Source: Burkholderiales bacterium (lineage in GTDB: Bacteria; Pseudomonadota; Gammaproteobacteria; Burkholderiales; Usitatibacteraceae). Taken from it: a DNA stretch of 5,291 bases. The stretch lies in the NCBI GenBank assembly GCA_025350945.1, contig JANXWW010000253.1:1-5291 (forward strand), in the 5' to 3' direction. How positions within the stretch are numbered: the stretch's first letter is position 1; each line of letters starts with the position of its first letter. The notes under the pieces are model-generated. The model was given only the letters and a program-made list of their open reading frames with translations, was not told the origin of the DNA and made no database searches. Both the position numbers and the translations under genes were made by a program. Positions 5,122 through 5,291 of the stretch are shown piece by piece.

Positions 5122-5291
5122 ATGAAGCGCACGCACCTCACCCTAGACGAACGTTACCTCATTCACGCCTGTTTGGTAGCGCAGTTGAGTATGAGTGACA
5201 TAGCCGCTGAAGTCAGCCGTCATCGCTCGACTCTGCATGCCGAGATTCGGCGTGGCCGCAACTCGGCCGGCCACTACTGCCCGCACCACGC
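5122..5291 (+). CDS. IS30-family transposase, N-terminal part (3'-partial)
   Basis: Fifty-six codons are visible before the window ends. The start of the protein (HLTLDERYLIHACLVAQLSM) followed by SDIAAEVSRHRSTLHAEIRRGR is the N-terminal helix-turn-helix that IS30-family transposases use to bind their terminal inverted repeats. GHYCPHHA continues the usual family pattern of a Tyr-containing segment after the HTH. The catalytic DDE domain lies beyond the right edge, so it cannot be said whether the transposase is intact. ATG 5122 is supported by AAAGGA (5109-5114) seven bases upstream. The element would have been acquired independently of the biosynthetic genes and marks this side of the locus as open to rearrangement. 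Confidence 0.88.
   Translation, partial: MKRTHLTLDERYLIHACLVAQLSMSDIAAEVSRHRSTLHAEIRRGRNSAGHYCPHH

Noticed and set aside
4767..5141. 124-codon minus-strand frame across the small lipoprotein and the start of the transposase
   Set aside because: It overlaps two better-supported genes on the other strand and has no ribosome binding site. The hydrophobic part is the complement of the lipoprotein's AT-rich end and spacer.

Overview
The window looks like an accessory, natural-product-type locus from a Gram-negative bacterium, most likely a beta- or gammaproteobacterium. Two proteins carry lipobox signal peptides of the outer-membrane type, one of them in a CsgG/HfaB-like family. The glycosyltransferase resembles RhlB, and an IS30-family insertion sequence enters at the right edge. 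Genus cannot be read from the sequence. No tRNA, rRNA or CRISPR array is visible.

Left block (bases 2-2655, + strand). The window opens inside the 3' end of a gene whose visible product is a polyketide-synthase-type acyl carrier protein (ACP) domain, most likely the last domain of a large type I PKS lying to the left. Its stop codon overlaps by one base the start of a PLP-dependent alpha-oxoamine synthase (AOS, the BioF/Kbl/ALAS/SPT family). ACP followed by AOS is the known arrangement for releasing an acyl chain by decarboxylative condensation with an amino acid, giving an alpha-amino ketone (compare the ACP/AOS parts of SxtA, PigH and Fum8). A few bases further on is a lipoprotein with a CsgG/HfaB-like domain, apparently in the same transcription unit.

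Middle (2656-3442). A small single-membrane-span protein is encoded on the minus strand, convergent with the lipoprotein gene and preceded by a strong Shine-Dalgarno sequence. Next comes about 500 bases of AT-rich, mostly non-coding DNA, with one weak 57-codon reading frame and one perfect -10 hexamer.

Right block (3443-5291). An RhlB-like glycosyltransferase of the GT1/GT28 type is followed by a possible hairpin terminator, a small Ala/Val-rich lipoprotein, and the first 56 codons of an IS30-family transposase that runs off the window.

Working model (inference): the PKS builds an acyl chain, the AOS releases it as a long-chain amino ketone resembling a sphingoid base, and the glycosyltransferase may glycosylate it. 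The CsgG-like lipoprotein could link the product to the outer membrane. Only the PKS-AOS coupling is strongly supported. The roles of the glycosyltransferase and the lipoproteins rest on proximity.
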